Assembly: GCA_025935755.1 (NCBI GenBank)
Contig: JAICUQ010000010.1
Coordinates: forward strand, 1 to 44,228
Direction: 5' to 3'
Length of the DNA: 44,228 bases
DNA from: Chthoniobacterales bacterium
Lineage (GTDB): Bacteria > Verrucomicrobiota > Verrucomicrobiia > Chthoniobacterales > UBA10450
The number at the start of each line of letters is the position of its first letter. Position 1 is the first letter of the stretch. Both the position numbers and the translations under genes were made by a program. Below, piece by piece: positions 44,208 through 44,228 of this stretch. The notes below the pieces were generated by a model, which had not been told where the DNA came from, made no database searches, and was given only the letters and a program-made list of their open reading frames with translations.

Positions 44208-44228
44208 AAGGTCGTCAAGCAGATTCGC

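Larger units (their letters stand above)
43760..44228 (+). other. Right-edge intergenic region with structured repeats
   Basis: No convincing gene is present in these 469 bases. A 64-base inverted-repeat structure lies at 44106-44169 and a perfect inverted repeat at 44190-44207. A short minus-strand open frame (43817-44023) has no recognisable features. Confidence 0.5.

Overview
The window is a surface-polysaccharide and protein-sorting locus. It most likely comes from a Verrucomicrobiota bacterium of the soil Chthoniobacterales/Spartobacteria type. This rests on an exosortase with three secreted substrates ending in a VPDGG variant of the VPDSG-CTERM tag, a fused SecDF next to YajC, an XrtA-type exopolysaccharide (EPS) gene set, and Thr/Pro-rich surface proteins. 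The phylum is inferred from gene content; no rRNA or tRNA gene was seen. Every convincing gene is on the + strand except one NusG/RfaH-like gene.

Layout. (1) 1-1618: the C-terminal tail of a Thr/Pro-repeat protein cut by the window edge, coupled to a secreted HAF-repeat protein. (2) 1723-5718: an acyl cassette with a stand-alone acyl carrier protein (ACP), an SDR reductase, an AMP-forming ligase, a GNAT-like protein, a second ACP and a hexapeptide acyltransferase. (3) 5857-9883: two tandem paralogous secreted beta-helix proteins with matching upstream regions; only the first has a Thr/Pro linker and FN3 tail. (4) 10248-27255: the glycan operon, with a GT-C and a GT2 glycosyltransferase, an HTTM protein and small partner, a flippase-like protein, two GT4 enzymes, an epimerase-methyltransferase fusion, an asparagine-synthetase-type amidotransferase, a GlpD-like flavoenzyme, an acyltransferase-ACP fusion and an FkbH-like protein. 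(5) 27404-37337: export and sorting machinery, with a Wza-like lipoprotein, an outer-membrane barrel, the exosortase, the PrsK kinase, the sigma-54 activator PrsR and the TPR lipoprotein PrsT. (6) 37740-40111: three small exosortase substrates. (7) 40290-43759: a divergent RfaH/NusG-like gene, then yajC and secDF. The last 469 bases hold only structured repeats.

How it fits together. The glycan genes would build and decorate an exopolysaccharide, with acyl groups carried on ACPs. Wza and the barrel would export it. The exosortase would process the VPDGG proteins in the inner membrane. PrsK/PrsR would switch on the VPDGG genes: each is preceded by a sigma-54 promoter with exact GG-N10-GC spacing, and further upstream lies a recurring 16-bp element that is a good PrsR enhancer candidate. 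This regulatory circuit, read directly from the sequence, is the strongest observation. PrsK/PrsR/sigma-54 control of PEP-CTERM proteins is known from proteobacteria; its use for VPDGG proteins here is inference.
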